Of a stretch of DNA of 64,000 nt, positions 51,898-63,328 are shown one piece after another; the first letter of the stretch is position 1; each line of letters starts with the position of its first letter. A program made the translations under genes and the position numbers. The stretch is from contig OX031058.1 in assembly GCA_943736015.1 (NCBI GenBank), positions 16,455,001-16,519,000 on the forward strand, written 5' to 3'. The notes below the pieces were generated by a model. It made no database searches, had not been told where the DNA came from, and was given only the letters and a program-made list of their open reading frames with translations. The stretch comes from Tridacna crocea. Taxonomy: Eukaryota > Mollusca > Bivalvia > Cardiida > Cardiidae.

Positions 51898-53635
51898 TTC
51901 AACTTGTACTTGGTTTACACAATTAAAATTCAATCTGGTTCTTGAACAGAGACTCAAACACGATGATATCCATAGGAAGACAGTTTGACACTCGCTAAGT
52001 TTCCATCTATGTCCACTACAGTAAAAAAAATATCAAAAACAAGAATCTATTATACATACATATTATCCCCTCAAATGCTATAAATTTGTCAAAACAAGGG
52101 CTTTTGAAGATGTTATGGAATGATCAAGATCAGTTTGCACAGAATGATCTTAGATCAATACTAATCTTAGATCAATACTATCCACTTGTATGGTCAAAAC
52201 TTTCAGAAACAAAAAAAATCTGAGTTTTAGTAAACTATTGATTCAGCCCTTGGTTAAATATAATTATTTGGCAATGAAAGAATTAAAAAAAAAAATCAGC
52301 AGTTCTTAAAGCATGCATAGGCTATGAATACTTCGGCAATTTCATAAAACTTTGAACAACTTGACACATTGATAAAACTTGATGTGAACTACCTTTTGAA
52401 ATCTCTTTTACTCTTACGAATCCAGAAAGACTTCTAGGTAATTCATCAAATTGATAGTCATTATGATTTTCATGTAGGTACTAGCAATCAAGAAGGCAGA
52501 GAATATATCCAGCTTATTGAATGATTGCATCAACACTGAAATCTTAAGTCACCACTTACAGTATGATGATCTATCACACCAAGTATCGAGGGAATACCAT
52601 AACTATTCACCTGTATAGCTAGTGGCTTTTTTAAATGGCATAAATTAAGCAGTTAAATTTCAATTACACTATTCAGTACTTTTTAAAGTCTTCAAAAAAT
52701 AACCTTTGAAAAAAGAATGCTCCCCCATTTCCAAAAAAGTATGTAACATTCTTCTTTGTATGTACTTGAAATGAACAAGTTCCGTAAGAGGGAATATGGT
52801 ACAAAATATAGTACATCCTGGATCCTTCATCAGCCTGCACAAAATGCGAAGTCTGTCCTTGATTTTTATCAAAGTTTCTTATAAGCAGACAGATAGCTTG
52901 CACCTAAACAACTGATAACAAATTGAGAAAAGGAACCCAAAAAAAGGACAATTTCTCCAAGTAAAAAACAATTAGGAATCAGAAAGTAGAGAAAACATGG
53001 AGCTTGAAGTAATGGTTCAACTTTCAGTATTCTTGCTAGTGTAATTTGGCCTGAAAATCACCTTGGGTCTGATTGCATAAGAAATTAAAGCTATATATTT
53101 ATCTCTGTACATATCTGTAGATGTATTTTGTCAATCACAATAATAGCGGATTTGAGAAAAGACCCAATTCTAAAGTAACAGTCAGCTCAATAGGATCATT
53201 TTTAATCAAAGGCCATCAATTGTTTTGAATTTATCTACATGTACATAAAAGCCTCCAGGTGTTTAAAATTTATACATATTAAAGCAATACACCACCATCA
53301 CATACATTCAGATTATTTTTGTAGCTAGTGAAGATTAATAGTTAATTTAAGGATCATTAAGCACCAGAAGGTTTTTTTCAGGACACACTAATTGAAAAAT
53401 CATATGGGAAATTCCTTTTATCTACAAAAATATATCAAAAAACTTCAGTAAAATACACAAATAAATATCAAACTTCTCTGTTAAACCATTGTTATATTTC
53501 ACCTATAAATGAAGTCAACAACAACGAAAATTGCACAAATCCGAAATATATACGAAGATCATTTTAAGACAAGTAATATTTACTCATTATAACAGCGCAT
53601 TTTGATACCTTTACCTGGTAAATCAGAGACTTGTC
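51898..53635. other. Long non-coding stretch, nothing recognised
   Basis: AT-rich with no MITE, tandem repeat or supportable exon; perhaps 3' UTR or intergenic. It is the longest repeat-free stretch in the window. Confidence 0.4.
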
Positions 53636-53825
53636 TTAACCCATTACCAAAAAACAATATTTTAGACTGGTCCAAATTGAAAGCAAATGTTTTGTGAAGG
53701 GTAGAATACATTGTGGGAAAAAGAGAAAATGCTGGTAACCAGCATTCTCTCCTTTGCCCACAATGTTTTCTAAAGGCTTCTTTCTCAGGGGGGACAAAAG
53801 TAGGGATTGTGTGGTAATGGGTTAA
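53636..53825 (-). mobile_element. Hairpin MITE, family A, one arm shortened
   Basis: TTAA at both ends; a deletion follows TTGAAAGCA in the left arm; centre CTGGTAACCAG. Confidence 0.85.
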
Positions 53826-54157
53826 CAGAGAGTATTCACCAACAATAATTTAGATATGGCTCAATGGATGGATGGAATTTGTCTTAGAAATAGTAGAAAA
53901 TGTTGTAGCAAGTGGAAAACTTGTTCAATGCATTTGCTCCTTTTCCCAATATACTTAACATCTTAATTCTTCAAGGTCATTTAAACATGTGATTGGTTGA
54001 TAAAGTGTTTAAATGCTTTTGCAGATTGTGTAATTGAAGGTCAAATAGCACAAAAAGTGCCATCTTAGATTGATACTGTCATTTAGTTTGTACTCTGAAT
54101 ATGTGCAGGACAGTCTTGAATTTATGAAGCATGCTTCTTTTGTCATCTGGTATAAAA

Positions 54158-54386
54158 TTTAGCTCATTACCCAACAACAACATTTTAGGCTTGTCCAAAT
54201 CGAAAACAATTGCAGATGACAAAATAAAAGTGACTGAAAATTTGAAATTGGTTTTGTGAAGGGTAGAAAAAATTGTGGGAAAAGAAGGAAATGCTGGTTA
54301 CCAGCATTTTCTCCTTTTCGAACAATGTTTGCTAAAGGCTTCTTTCTCGGGTCGTCAAAAGTAGGAATTGAGTGGTAATGGGTTAA
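54158..54386 (-). mobile_element. Hairpin MITE, family A, inverse orientation
   Basis: Decayed left TTTA-GCTCATTACCCAACAA, right TTAA; centre CTGGTTACCAG. Confidence 0.82.
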
Positions 54387-54627
54387 CAAATTTTCATACT
54401 TAGTATTTTTTAAGTAAGTACTAATCTGAGAATAATCAGAAAACATGCTAGGAAGTGGTAAAAAATAGACACCAAAATAGAAGTTGTCTTCTAACTATTG
54501 TAATAGGACATGCAGTAAACACAAACAAAAATACATTTTTTTTTCTGACAGCCTAATGACATATTGCAATTTGTAGAATATCTCACCACATAATTAAACA
54601 GAGTAAATTAAAGTTCAGATGACATAT

Positions 54628-54856
54628 TTAACCCTTTACCCCATAAGGCATTTCTATTGTATCTCCAATTGACCCTAGATGACAGTAAGGATGAAGCCGA
54701 TTCTTATGTCTATATGACATCTTTTAATAGCATAGAAAATATTGTGACAAAAGGTGACATTGCTCGTCACGAGTAATTTCACCTTTTGCCACAAAATTTT
54801 CCAAAGGCTCCTACAAGCAATGCATAGAAATGAGTATCTATGGAGTAAAGGGTTAA
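54628..54856 (+). mobile_element. Hairpin MITE, family B
   Basis: TTAA at both ends, 229 bp; centre TTGCTCGTCACGAGTAA. Confidence 0.88.
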
Positions 54857-54929
54857 AGTAACCTGATCTGGCATCTACACTGATCACAAAGCGTCCTGGT
54901 GTGCCTTTAATTAAAAAGCAACTTCTCCT

Positions 54930-55100
54930 ATTCCCATATTCAAACTTTTACACTAATGTGGGATTTGTCTTTGCAAGGGTAGAAAACATTGTGGGTGAAA
55001 AAGAAAATGCTGGATACCAGTATTTTCATGTTTTCCCACCATATTTTCAAGACGTTTTTTTTTCTCTCTCATCTAAAATAGAATTGTGCTGTTAGGGTTG
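54930..55100. mobile_element. Decayed hairpin MITE, family A
   Basis: GTAGAAAACATTGTGGGTGA and TGCTGGATACCAGTATTTTC; ends lost. Confidence 0.5.
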
Positions 55101-55362
55101 ATTCTTATAAGTTATCCTTTTCCTTCTTGACTGTTGTCACAGCCTTCTGCTGGAGATTTGTTTTGAAAAGCAATAGTAAGTTTAGAGTCAACAAAACATG
55201 AGAAAGGAATGAAGCTGACTGCTTAAGTTTGATTCTATAACTCAGAACAAAGTATTTAACAAAAGAGTATCAAAAATACAAAAGTAAGAGAACTTAAACA
55301 TTAACAAAGATAAAAGGAGAAAAAAAGACGAAGCCATGAAGAGAAACCTTTTTGTTTTCCTT

Positions 55363-55584
55363 TTAACTCTTTACCAAACAACAAAATTTTGGACAAATTG
55401 AAAGCATTTGCAGACGACAAAATAAATGTGACTCAAAAATTGAAATTTGATTTTGGAAGGGTAGAAAACATTGCGGAAAAAGGAGAAAATGCTGGTTACC
55501 AGCATTTCTCCTTTTCCTACAATGTTTTCAAAACCTTTCTTTCTCAGAGTCGTTAAAAGTCGGATTTGTATGTTAAAGGGTTAA
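55363..55584 (-). mobile_element. Hairpin MITE, family A, first of a TTAA-sharing pair
   Basis: TTAA at both ends; centre CTGGTTACCAG. Its right TTAA (55581) is shared with the next copy. Confidence 0.88.
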
Positions 55585-55807
55585 CCCATTACCATACAAT
55601 CCCTACTTTTGATGTCCCTGAGAAAGAAGTCTTTAGAAACATAGTGGAAAAAGGAGAAAATGCTGGTTACCAGCATTTTCTCCTTTTCCCAAAATGTTTT
55701 CTACCCTTCCAAAAACAAATTTCAAATTTTCAATCACTTTTATTTTGTCATCTGCAAAGGCTTTCATTTTGGACAAATCTAAATTTTTCTCGTTTGGTAA
55801 TGAGATA
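55581..55807 (+). mobile_element. Hairpin MITE, family A, second of the pair, opposite orientation
   Basis: TTAA-CCCATTACCATACAATCC to GGTAATGAG-ATAA. It is arranged tail to tail with the preceding copy. Confidence 0.85.
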
Positions 55808-56888
55808 AGGTACATTATTTAATGATCATTGTCCTTCAGGTGGTTATAAAGTTTTCAGTGCAGATGAAACTTCTAAATGACCTTGATATGCCCTGGGTCA
55901 CTAGAGGCTTGCACCTGCACTGTCAACTTTATGTCCATCTGAGAGATCATGATCAAATATTTATGATGGATGGATTACCCTAACTCTCAACCAGTTGACA
56001 GAATTTTACACTACACAGTATTGAAAGCAATGTAGACAAAAACTTAATTGTATCTTAGATCATATGACCTGTCCAATAGATGGAAAACATTGTAGCATAC
56101 AAGAAATGCTAGTAACCATGATTTTTCATGTATCACCACAATTTTTTCAAAAGCCTTCCATAGACAGGTAAAAAGAGTATCATAAGATTCCATAAACTGG
56201 TAGCTAAGGCATACGGTCATCTGGTAGAAGGATGACACGATGAATAATGTTATACATGTCTGTTTATTCACTTGTTCATGCTAACAAAATAGTGAAGTAC
56301 ATAAAATAATCAAAGTACAGTTCAAAAAGGCCTAGCTGCTTGAAATTCTAAAGTTTTACCCATTACAGATAAACTCCTTCATCTTGCAACATCGAATTTC
56401 AAAAAAACCTATGGCAAATGGAGAAATTGCCTGTGATATATCGGTACATTTCTATACAACTTACAATGTGTTAAAACTTTGATAGTAGTATGATGCAAGC
56501 TTAAAAATTAAAATTGTTCTACAAAAGGTAATGTCTCGGGTACTGTTTTCCATAACTATGGTGTCATGTTTCAAGGATCCAATTTTTTAAAACATTGTGC
56601 AAAAGACCAAATTACTGGCGACTTGTATTTTCTCTTTTTGTCAAAAATGTTTTCTTTAGGGATTAATTGTGAAGCATGTTTGCGATGTTGTCTGCAAATG
56701 CTTCCAATTTGGGAAAGTCTGAAATTCTCTTGTTTGAAAAAGAGTGTACATACACAAAGGAAAATATTTTTCTACATATAACTGTCATATAATTTGGTAT
56801 TCAAGCAACTAATACTCTTTGATTGTGCTCAAACAAACAGAAAAAAAAAACAAGCTGTAGTATAGGACAGTTCTGAATTGTTTTCCCA
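55808..56888 (-). other. Probable 3' UTR of the minus-strand gene
   Basis: Directly downstream of the stop at 56889 on the minus strand. Decayed MITE pieces lie near 56080-56160 and 56560-56720. No further exon seen. Confidence 0.4.
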
Positions 56889-57056
56889 TCACACATCAGT
56901 CTTCTTGCGAGAGCGGCAGGAGAAGCACATGAGAAACTTACAGTCGAAACTCCAGTTGCCTCTGTCTACAATATATTGGTCTTTGCCTTTGGGTATTTCC
57001 TGTTCCTGTTTGCCATTCATTATTTCTTTCAGTTTATCATGATTTTTTCTTAATGT
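56889..57056 (-). CDS. Last exon of an unrecognised minus-strand gene
   Basis: On the minus strand the acceptor TTTTTTTGTAG precedes 57056, and the 168-bp exon ends in TGA (56889-56891). It encodes 55 residues in phase 0. The first part continues the charged helix (TLRKNHDKLKEIMNGKQ). The end, GNWSFDCKFLMCFSCRSRKK, has three cysteines as C-x4-C-x2-C in a hydrophobic then basic setting, which could bind a metal or be lipid-modified. The open frame, the splice signal and the in-frame join to 60024-60238 support a real gene end. Confidence 0.75.
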   Translation of the reverse strand, partial: TLRKNHDKLKEIMNGKQEQEIPKGKDQYIVDRGNWSFDCKFLMCFSCRSRKKTDV

Positions 57057-57261
57057 CTACAAAAAAAAGAAAAGCAAGGAAATAAAAGTAAGCATAAAAC
57101 AACATTATGGCTTATTTTATATTTCACCACAACAAACACCAAGCTAAGTCTACTTACATGTACAAGCAATATAGGAAGAAATTTATGAGACAAAACAAGT
57201 CATGATAGCATTAATGGTACAGTTAATATCTCTGCCTTTCCAATATGGCTTGCAACACAAG

Positions 57262-57484
57262 AAAAGGGGCATTCAGACATTCGCGTAAAGTGTCGTCTCT
57301 TACAAGCCTGTGCAGGCCAATCCAAGATGGCACTTTGCGGCTTCATTAGATTTCGTGCTGAAGTAGACTTGGATAAAACAGATATTTACATAAAAAAGGA
57401 AAGTGCAGTCTCGGATTAGCCTGGGTCGACTTCGCAGGCTGACCCGAGACGCCACTTTATGTAAATGTCCGAATGCCCCTTTTA
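57262..57484. mobile_element. Dispersed inverted-repeat element, family C
   Basis: GGGGCATTCAGACATTCGCG to AAATGTCCGAATGCCCC, with CTTTACG/CTTTATG next to each end. It lies in the intron of the minus-strand gene. Confidence 0.65.
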
Positions 57485-57842
57485 GCATGCTGCATGCCAT
57501 ACATAGGCTCATCAAATTTTTCACAGGGAGCGCCACATGCAGATAGCAATATTCTGCTGTAAACCTGTTCTTAGTTCTAAGTTTGAAAAAGGCATAAACA
57601 TGTCAAAAATATTTTGAGAGCTATTTGCTAACTCCACCATCGTTCCCTATTTGATAGTTTACAAATGGCTTGAGTTTAAAAGAGGCTTGAGTTAAAAAGA
57701 AAATATTTATTGACTAAACAAAAGACATCACAAAAACTCCTACATATGGACCGTACCTCAACATTTTCATAAAAATAAGTTAGGCTTAAAACATTTATCA
57801 CTAAGGCTATGTGTTATAACTACCACAAATTTCCAGAAATCC
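57485..57842. other. Intron sequence, nothing recognised
   Basis: Intron between the two minus-strand exons; no repeat or exon seen. Confidence 0.45.
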
Positions 57843-58071
57843 TTAACCCTTTACTCCATAAATACTCATTTCTACGCATTGCTTGTAGGAGCCTTTGGAA
57901 AACATTGGGGCAAAAGGTGAAATTGCTCGTTACGAGCAATTTCACCTTTTGTCACAATGTTTTCTACGCTATCAAAAGGTGTCATATGCACATAAGAAAC
58001 AGCTTTATCCTTGCTGTTATTTAGGGTCAATTAGAGATTCCACAGAAATGCCTTATGAGGTAAAGGGTTAA
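57843..58071 (-). mobile_element. Hairpin MITE, family B
   Basis: TTAA at both ends, 229 bp; centre TTGCTCGTTACGAGCAA, the inverse of the other B copies. Confidence 0.88.
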
Positions 58072-58144
58072 TGAAAGAAAGCTTTTGATTAACAAGCAGG
58101 CTTTAAGTCTGGTGGAATCCTTTGTGGTTTAAAAAAAATTGCTT

Positions 58145-58373
58145 TAAAACCTATTACCTCACAATCCCTACTTTTGATGCCCCCGAGAAAGAAGCCTTCT
58201 AAAAACACCGTAGAAAAAGGAGAAAATGCTGGTAACCAGCATTTTCTCATTTTCCTACAGTGTTTTCTACCCTTCCCGGAACAAAGTTCAATTTTTCAGT
58301 CACCTTTGTTGTCTGTAAATGCTTTCAATTTGGACCAGTCTAAAATTTTGTCGTGTGGTAAAGAGTTTTAACC
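58145..58373 (+). mobile_element. Hairpin MITE, family A
   Basis: CCTATTACCTCACAATCCC to GTGTGGTAAAGAG; centre CTGGTAACCAG; TTAA decayed on both sides. Confidence 0.82.
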
Positions 58374-59576
58374 CTGAGAGCTCTGGACAATTCTAACAAA
58401 CATTTCCAGTCTAACATACTGGTAAGACTCAAATAAGTGTAATTTCAGGTTTGCTCTTGTCAAGAACAGCTCAACAAAGTAGAAAGTTTTTATGAAAGAT
58501 CAGACAGAACATTCTCCACAATCTGATCTTGACAAACAGCCTGCACAGACTACATGTACTTAGTACTATAATTGTGACTGGCACTTTTAGAGTTTATATG
58601 AGTTTTTTTTTTAAGCTATTTACGAACATATTTTTATTCCAGCCAAGTACGTTTGACCCTGATCAGACTTCTCATTTTGGTGTACCTGACCTGGACTACA
58701 GAGTTTGATATCAACTTTTTATAAAGATTTACAGACAGAAAGTGTTAATCCCTCTAGCCATATCTTTCTGCAAGTCTTCAAATACATGTATTATCATAGA
58801 ACTTGTCATGAAGGCAAACAAATGAATACAAATGCATGAAAAGAGATAAAACTCCAAGTGTCATTTTGAAATAATAAAAGAAATATTTATTTTCTTTTGG
58901 AAAAAAAAAACAGTAACTTTTTAATGCTAAATGTCCAAGCATATGTTTTTCTGAACACATTTCTATAAGCATACAACCTTTCAAAGTGTCGCAGAAAGCT
59001 TTTGGAAAAGATGGTAGCTGATAGAATCAAAGTACTGATAGTACTGAAGGCCAGGAAATTGAGGATACGAAACAACACGAAAGGTCAATTTTAATTAATA
59101 CAAACAGGTAGACGGACAGGGATACAAGCATATTCCACTAAGCCCCTGGAATTCTTGGTTTTAACTGGAAATTTTGAACTGATACTAGAAAGCACCAGCC
59201 AGAAACTAATTAAGCCAGCGTAATACCCTTGCAATTCCATGGCATTTTGCAGATGAAAGCTTTGAGGAAAGGAAAGCATTCACACTGTGTGATAAGCAGC
59301 CTCTGTATATACTTGGGAAACTAGTTGTTCTGGCTGACTCAGCGATATACATTGGACACACCGTCCAACATTTTTGTCTGAAAAGGCAGCTTACGATCGC
59401 TATAGGCAAGGGAATCCCTTGAGAGGGATTCCCTGGTCTAAAAATTTATTTCAACAGGGAATTTCTTATTTTGCCACAATGTTTAGGATTAAACTAAACC
59501 CCATTTCACAATGATCATACCTACCTTAACTCCTCTCTAAATGACAAAATTTCACAGTTGTCCAAACTGAAAGAAC
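58374..59576. other. Intron sequence, nothing firmly recognised
   Basis: A plus-strand frame of about 70 codons (about 59209-59421) has no start or splice support. A MITE end fragment is at 59525-59578. Confidence 0.4.
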
Positions 59577-59806
59577 TTAACTCTTTACCAAACAAATCAG
59601 TATTCTAACAACCCTTGGAAAGAAACCTTTTAAGAACATTGTGGGAAAAGGAGAAAATGCTGGTAATCAGCATTTTCTCCTGTTCCCATAATGTTTTTTA
59701 TTTTCACTTTCAAGAACACACTCTGCCATTTCAGCCATCTTAAATTTGTTGTTTGCAAATCCTTCAATTCAAACCAGTCTAAAATTTTGTCATTTGGTAA
59801 AGATGG
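59577..59806 (+). mobile_element. Hairpin MITE, family A
   Basis: Left TTAA-CTCTTTACCAAACAAATC; centre CTGGTAATCAG; the right end GGTAAAGATGG lacks TTAA. Confidence 0.8.
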
Positions 59807-60023
59807 CAAAAAGGAAAGTTTTTGTTTTCTAAGGATGAAACTGTTACCTGAAAGGAGAAATTGGTGTTGACCAGCATTTTCTCCTTTTTCCAAAGTTTTC
59901 AAAAGTCTTTATTCCCAACAGTTGTGAAAACTCTGGATTGTTTGGTAAAACACGTTATGAGGATGAATATAAAGTCATCTACTGCAGTTCTAAAATGAGA
60001 AATTTTAAGAATTATGAACTTAC

Positions 60024-60238
60024 ATCTTCATCAGATCTCAGTCTGTTCATCCGTTTCACATCTTCTGCGTCATATTCTTTGATCTCCAAAGGCTCTTCCT
60101 TCAGTTTCGCGTGTTTCTCTAGTCGTGCAGTAGAGGATGGGCTCAGTCGGGAAATTTTACTTGATGGACTGGATTTCCTGCTTGAAGATTCTGGGCTCTC
60201 TGATGACCTTGCAGGAACTGATCTACTTCGGCGGGTAC
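60024..60238 (-). CDS. Penultimate exon of an unrecognised minus-strand gene (Ser/Arg-rich)
   Basis: On the minus strand the acceptor is CTGAAAAG (60239-60240 is the AG) and the donor GTAAGT starts at 60023. The exon is 215 bp, entering in phase 1 and leaving in phase 0. It encodes a Ser/Pro/Arg-rich low-complexity stretch (RRSRSVPARSSESPESSSRK) and then a charged, probably helical part (EKHAKLKEEPLEIKEYD and DVKRMNRLRSDED). It joins in frame with the exon at 57056-56889. Composition suggests a nuclear or cytosolic regulatory protein rather than a secreted one; the family is unknown to me. Confidence 0.7.
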
Positions 60239-60503
60239 CTTTTCAGTATAAGAGAAGAATATAATTTTGTTTTTTCTACTCTTTACCATGAAATCCTGTA
60301 TTTTCACAATGTTGAAGAATTTGGTTCATGAAAACATTGTGAAATGGTGGTGAAAGGGCTCAAAAAATTAATATATCAACTTCAGATATGCTATAGATAA
60401 AGTTTTCATTACATTCAAGTAACATGATTATATTCTTCCTAGAATGCAAACCAAATGGCCCTAGGAAGGGAGGGGTGGGGGTCTTTACCCCAATCAACAA
60501 TAT

Positions 60504-60732
60504 TTAACCCATTACCACACAATTCCTACTTTTGACGCCCTTGAGAAAGAAGCCTTTAGAAAACATTGTGGGAAAAGGAGAAAATGCTGGTGACCAGCAT
60601 TTTCTCCTTTTCCCACAGTGTTTTCTACCATTCACAAAACAAATTTCAAATTTTCAGTCACTTTTATGTTGTTGTCTGCAAATGCTTTCGATTTGAACAA
60701 ATCTAAAATTTTGTTGTTCAGTAATGGGTTAA
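60504..60732 (+). mobile_element. Hairpin MITE, family A
   Basis: TTAA at both ends, 229 bp; centre CTGGTGACCAG. Confidence 0.9.
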
Positions 60733-61124
60733 GACAATTCAAGTTTGAAAGCACTTGAAGAAAACAAAATTTATACAGTACAAATGTTGGGATTTGTATC
60801 AGATAGTCTAGAAAACATTGTAGTAAAGGAGAAAATGCTGGTAACAAGTATTTTCTCCTTTTCCAACAATATTTTTTGTCCCCCTCAAAGCCAAAGTCCA
60901 TAATTTGTTGTCAACAACTTCTTTCAATATGGATTAGTCTAAAAATTTTTATCAGTCTACTGAATTTCACCCTTGCCAAAACTGAAAGCAATAGTTCAAA
61001 AATTGAATATTACTCATATAGCACAGTCTGCTTTTTGGTGGAAAACTTGGTGAAAAAGGGGCAAATTAATAGTTAACCAACAATCTCTACTTTTCCAACA
61101 ATGTTTCAGAAGCATTTTACCCTT
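60733..61124. other. Non-coding stretch with a decayed MITE
   Basis: GAAAACATTGTAGTAAAGG and TGGTAACAAGTATTTTCTCC near 60810-60860 mark an old family A copy; nothing else. Confidence 0.45.
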
Positions 61125-61353
61125 TTAACCCATTACCACACAATCCCTACTTTTGACGCCCCTGAGAAAGAAGCCTTTAGAAAACATTGTGGGAAAAGGA
61201 GAAAATGCTGGTAACCAGCATTTTCTCCTTTTCCCACTATGTTTTCTACCCTTCACAAAACAAAATTCAAATTTTCAGTCACTTTAATTTTGTTGTCTGC
61301 AAATGCTATCAATTTGGACCAGTCTAAAATATTGTCGTTTGGTAATGGGTTAA
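61125..61353 (+). mobile_element. Hairpin MITE, family A
   Basis: TTAA at both ends, 229 bp; centre CTGGTAACCAG, one mismatch in the stem (CCCACTATG). Close to the apparent family consensus. Confidence 0.92.
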
Positions 61354-61405
61354 GACATGGCACTGTTCAGTATAGGTTATAGAACTGTAACATTTGACAT
61401 GAAGG

Positions 61406-61498
61406 TTAAACCATTACCATACAATCCCTACTTTTGACGACCCTGAGAAAGAAGCCTTTAGAAAACATTGAGGGAAAAGGAGAAAGTGCTGGTAACTG
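61406..61498 (+). mobile_element. Truncated hairpin MITE, family A
   Basis: TTAA-ACCATTACCATACAATCC, ending at the hairpin centre (GTGCTGGTAACTGG). Confidence 0.75.
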
Positions 61499-61519
61499 GC
61501 TAGAATAAATGGCCAATGA

Positions 61520-61755
61520 CACACAAAAAGGGGTATTATGATTTTTTGTAAAGTGTCATCTCCGATCAGCCTGTGCATTCCATGCAAGCCGATTCAAGAT
61601 GGCAATTTAAAACTACCGGTACATTAGATTTTGCCCCACAGCAGAGTTATGCAAAAACAGAATATAATATATGAACGGAAAGTCTGATTTACGATTAGTC
61701 TGCACAGGCTGATCCCAGATGACACTTTATGCAATTGTCAGAATGACCCAGTTCA
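61520..61755. mobile_element. Dispersed inverted-repeat element, family C, diverged
   Basis: GTAAAGTGTCATCTCCGATC and CTGCACAGGCTGATCCCAG with ACACTTTATGCAATTGTCAG, like 33139 and 57262. Confidence 0.5.
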
Positions 61756-62205
61756 TGTGTTGCATGCCAAATAGCAAAAATGGTATTTTCATTAACTGCA
61801 AATACCCCACTTTTAACACCCTAAGGGTTGCTCACTAACTTCTACACCGTAAAGAAATATTTCTGTATCAAATTAGTATATCTGTTTGATGGCAATCAGA
61901 TTACTCACAACAGAAAATCCCGGACCTTCAGGCAAACATTTCCAAAGTACAAAAAAATAGCCTTTTTGCTGTTATATCTTATGAAATGGAAGAAACTCTT
62001 ATTACTGCACATAAAACTTCTGCCATAAAATGTTTACTAGATTAGCGCAATTAGCGCCCTAAGCCAGTATTTAGATTTCGGATTACTAATAAGAAATAAA
62101 CAATATATGAAAAGCTTTCCCCAAAATTAACAACCTTGCGGCTAATGAAGGTTAATTGATAAAACCTGGTTGTTTGTGGCCATGTATAATTATTTTGGTT
62201 TTCAG
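61756..62205. other. Non-coding stretch, nothing recognised
   Basis: No known repeat or supported exon. Confidence 0.4.
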
Positions 62206-62271
62206 GTTTCAAATCAACTTGCTGGTTTCACCTGTAAAAATACTGTTGATACAGCCTGGTTCCCACAGAAA
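62206..62271 (+). CDS. Possible 66-bp exon of an unknown gene
   Basis: A good acceptor (TTTTGGTTTTCAG) and a consensus donor (GTAAGT at 62272) bracket 22 open codons, phase 0-0, encoding NQLAGFTCKNTVDTAWFPQK. It contains one Cys and a Trp. No neighbouring exon was found, so it is offered only on its splice signals. Confidence 0.3.
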
Positions 62272-63328
62272 GTAAGTCATACATCCTGTTCCAATAAAAG
62301 AAAATTTTAGGCTTATCCATTTTGAAAGAATTTGTAGACAAAAAATAGCATGCATGGCTCGAATATTAGAATCATCTTTAACTTTTTACTACACAAAAAT
62401 TTTGCACTTGTCAAAGTTTGAAGCATTTGCAGAAGATAAAATTACTGTGAATCAAAGTTTGACATTTTCTTTCCCCAAAATGTTTTCAATAGCTATCTGC
62501 CTCAAGGTTATTAAAACTTTTGCTACTCTCTTACTATTGTGTATCAGTGGCGTATGCAGTAAAATGTCTTTCTGCCGGTCAATCACTAAGAACTGCTGTG
62601 TACTTTGTTCAAAATCAAGGACACTATGTAAGATGTTTCTGTGACTTTCCAGTGTTTGCAACGAGCTCGAGGGATGTAAAGTACAGCGTACCGAGGTGCA
62701 AGTATGGTGTACGATGCATTGCAATGGGGTAACTACTTTGTTAGGAAGACATTCCTTTCTTATGTGCAGCCCTGACATTGGGTAAATATGGTGGTCACGG
62801 TCAAAAAAAAAAGCTCTGCTCACTTCTTTGCTTTCATTTGTTCAAAAGAAGTAAAATATTTCATGTTAACCAAAACATCCATGTGACATAATAAGTTGAC
62901 ATAATAAGTTGGTTTTTGGGGCTTCACTTCTGGCTGGTTTTCGTCTTTACTATGTATTTGTGACCTAAGCATGATGTATCAGAGCTGCTGTTTGTACTGC
63001 ATATTTTTTAGTCCAGACTTAACAAAATGTAGCACTTCCATGTACAAGGAGATCATGCAACATAGCAAAGAAAATTAGCTATGTAAGTTGAGGTTACTGT
63101 GGCAATGTCACAGCATTCGTTTCTTATCGACATACCCTTTACAAACCCTAGCGGGTACGCAATAGTGAGAGAGCGTCTTTAGCACTATTTGGTGAACAAT
63201 TCATTTGAACAAGTTTGCAGCAACTCATTGTGGAATAATCTATATAAATCTGGATTTAACCCTTGGGTTAACCCCTATTTTAACTATCTTGAGAGAAAAG
63301 GCCTATAAAAACATCCTGGGAAAAAGAA
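62272..63328. other. Non-coding stretch with no supported feature
   Basis: A MITE arm piece is near 62380-62440. Overlapping frames on both strands at 62452-62823 lack splice or start support. Confidence 0.35.

Noticed and set aside
59209-59421. About 70 open plus-strand codons inside the minus-strand gene's intron
   Set aside because: No start codon or fitting acceptor/donor pair; possibly an old transposon fragment, but I cannot name one.
62452-62823. 123-codon minus frame overlapping a 70- and a 96-codon plus frame
   Set aside because: Frames on both strands are mutually overlapping and none has splice sites or recognisable motifs; the left part crosses a MITE arm.
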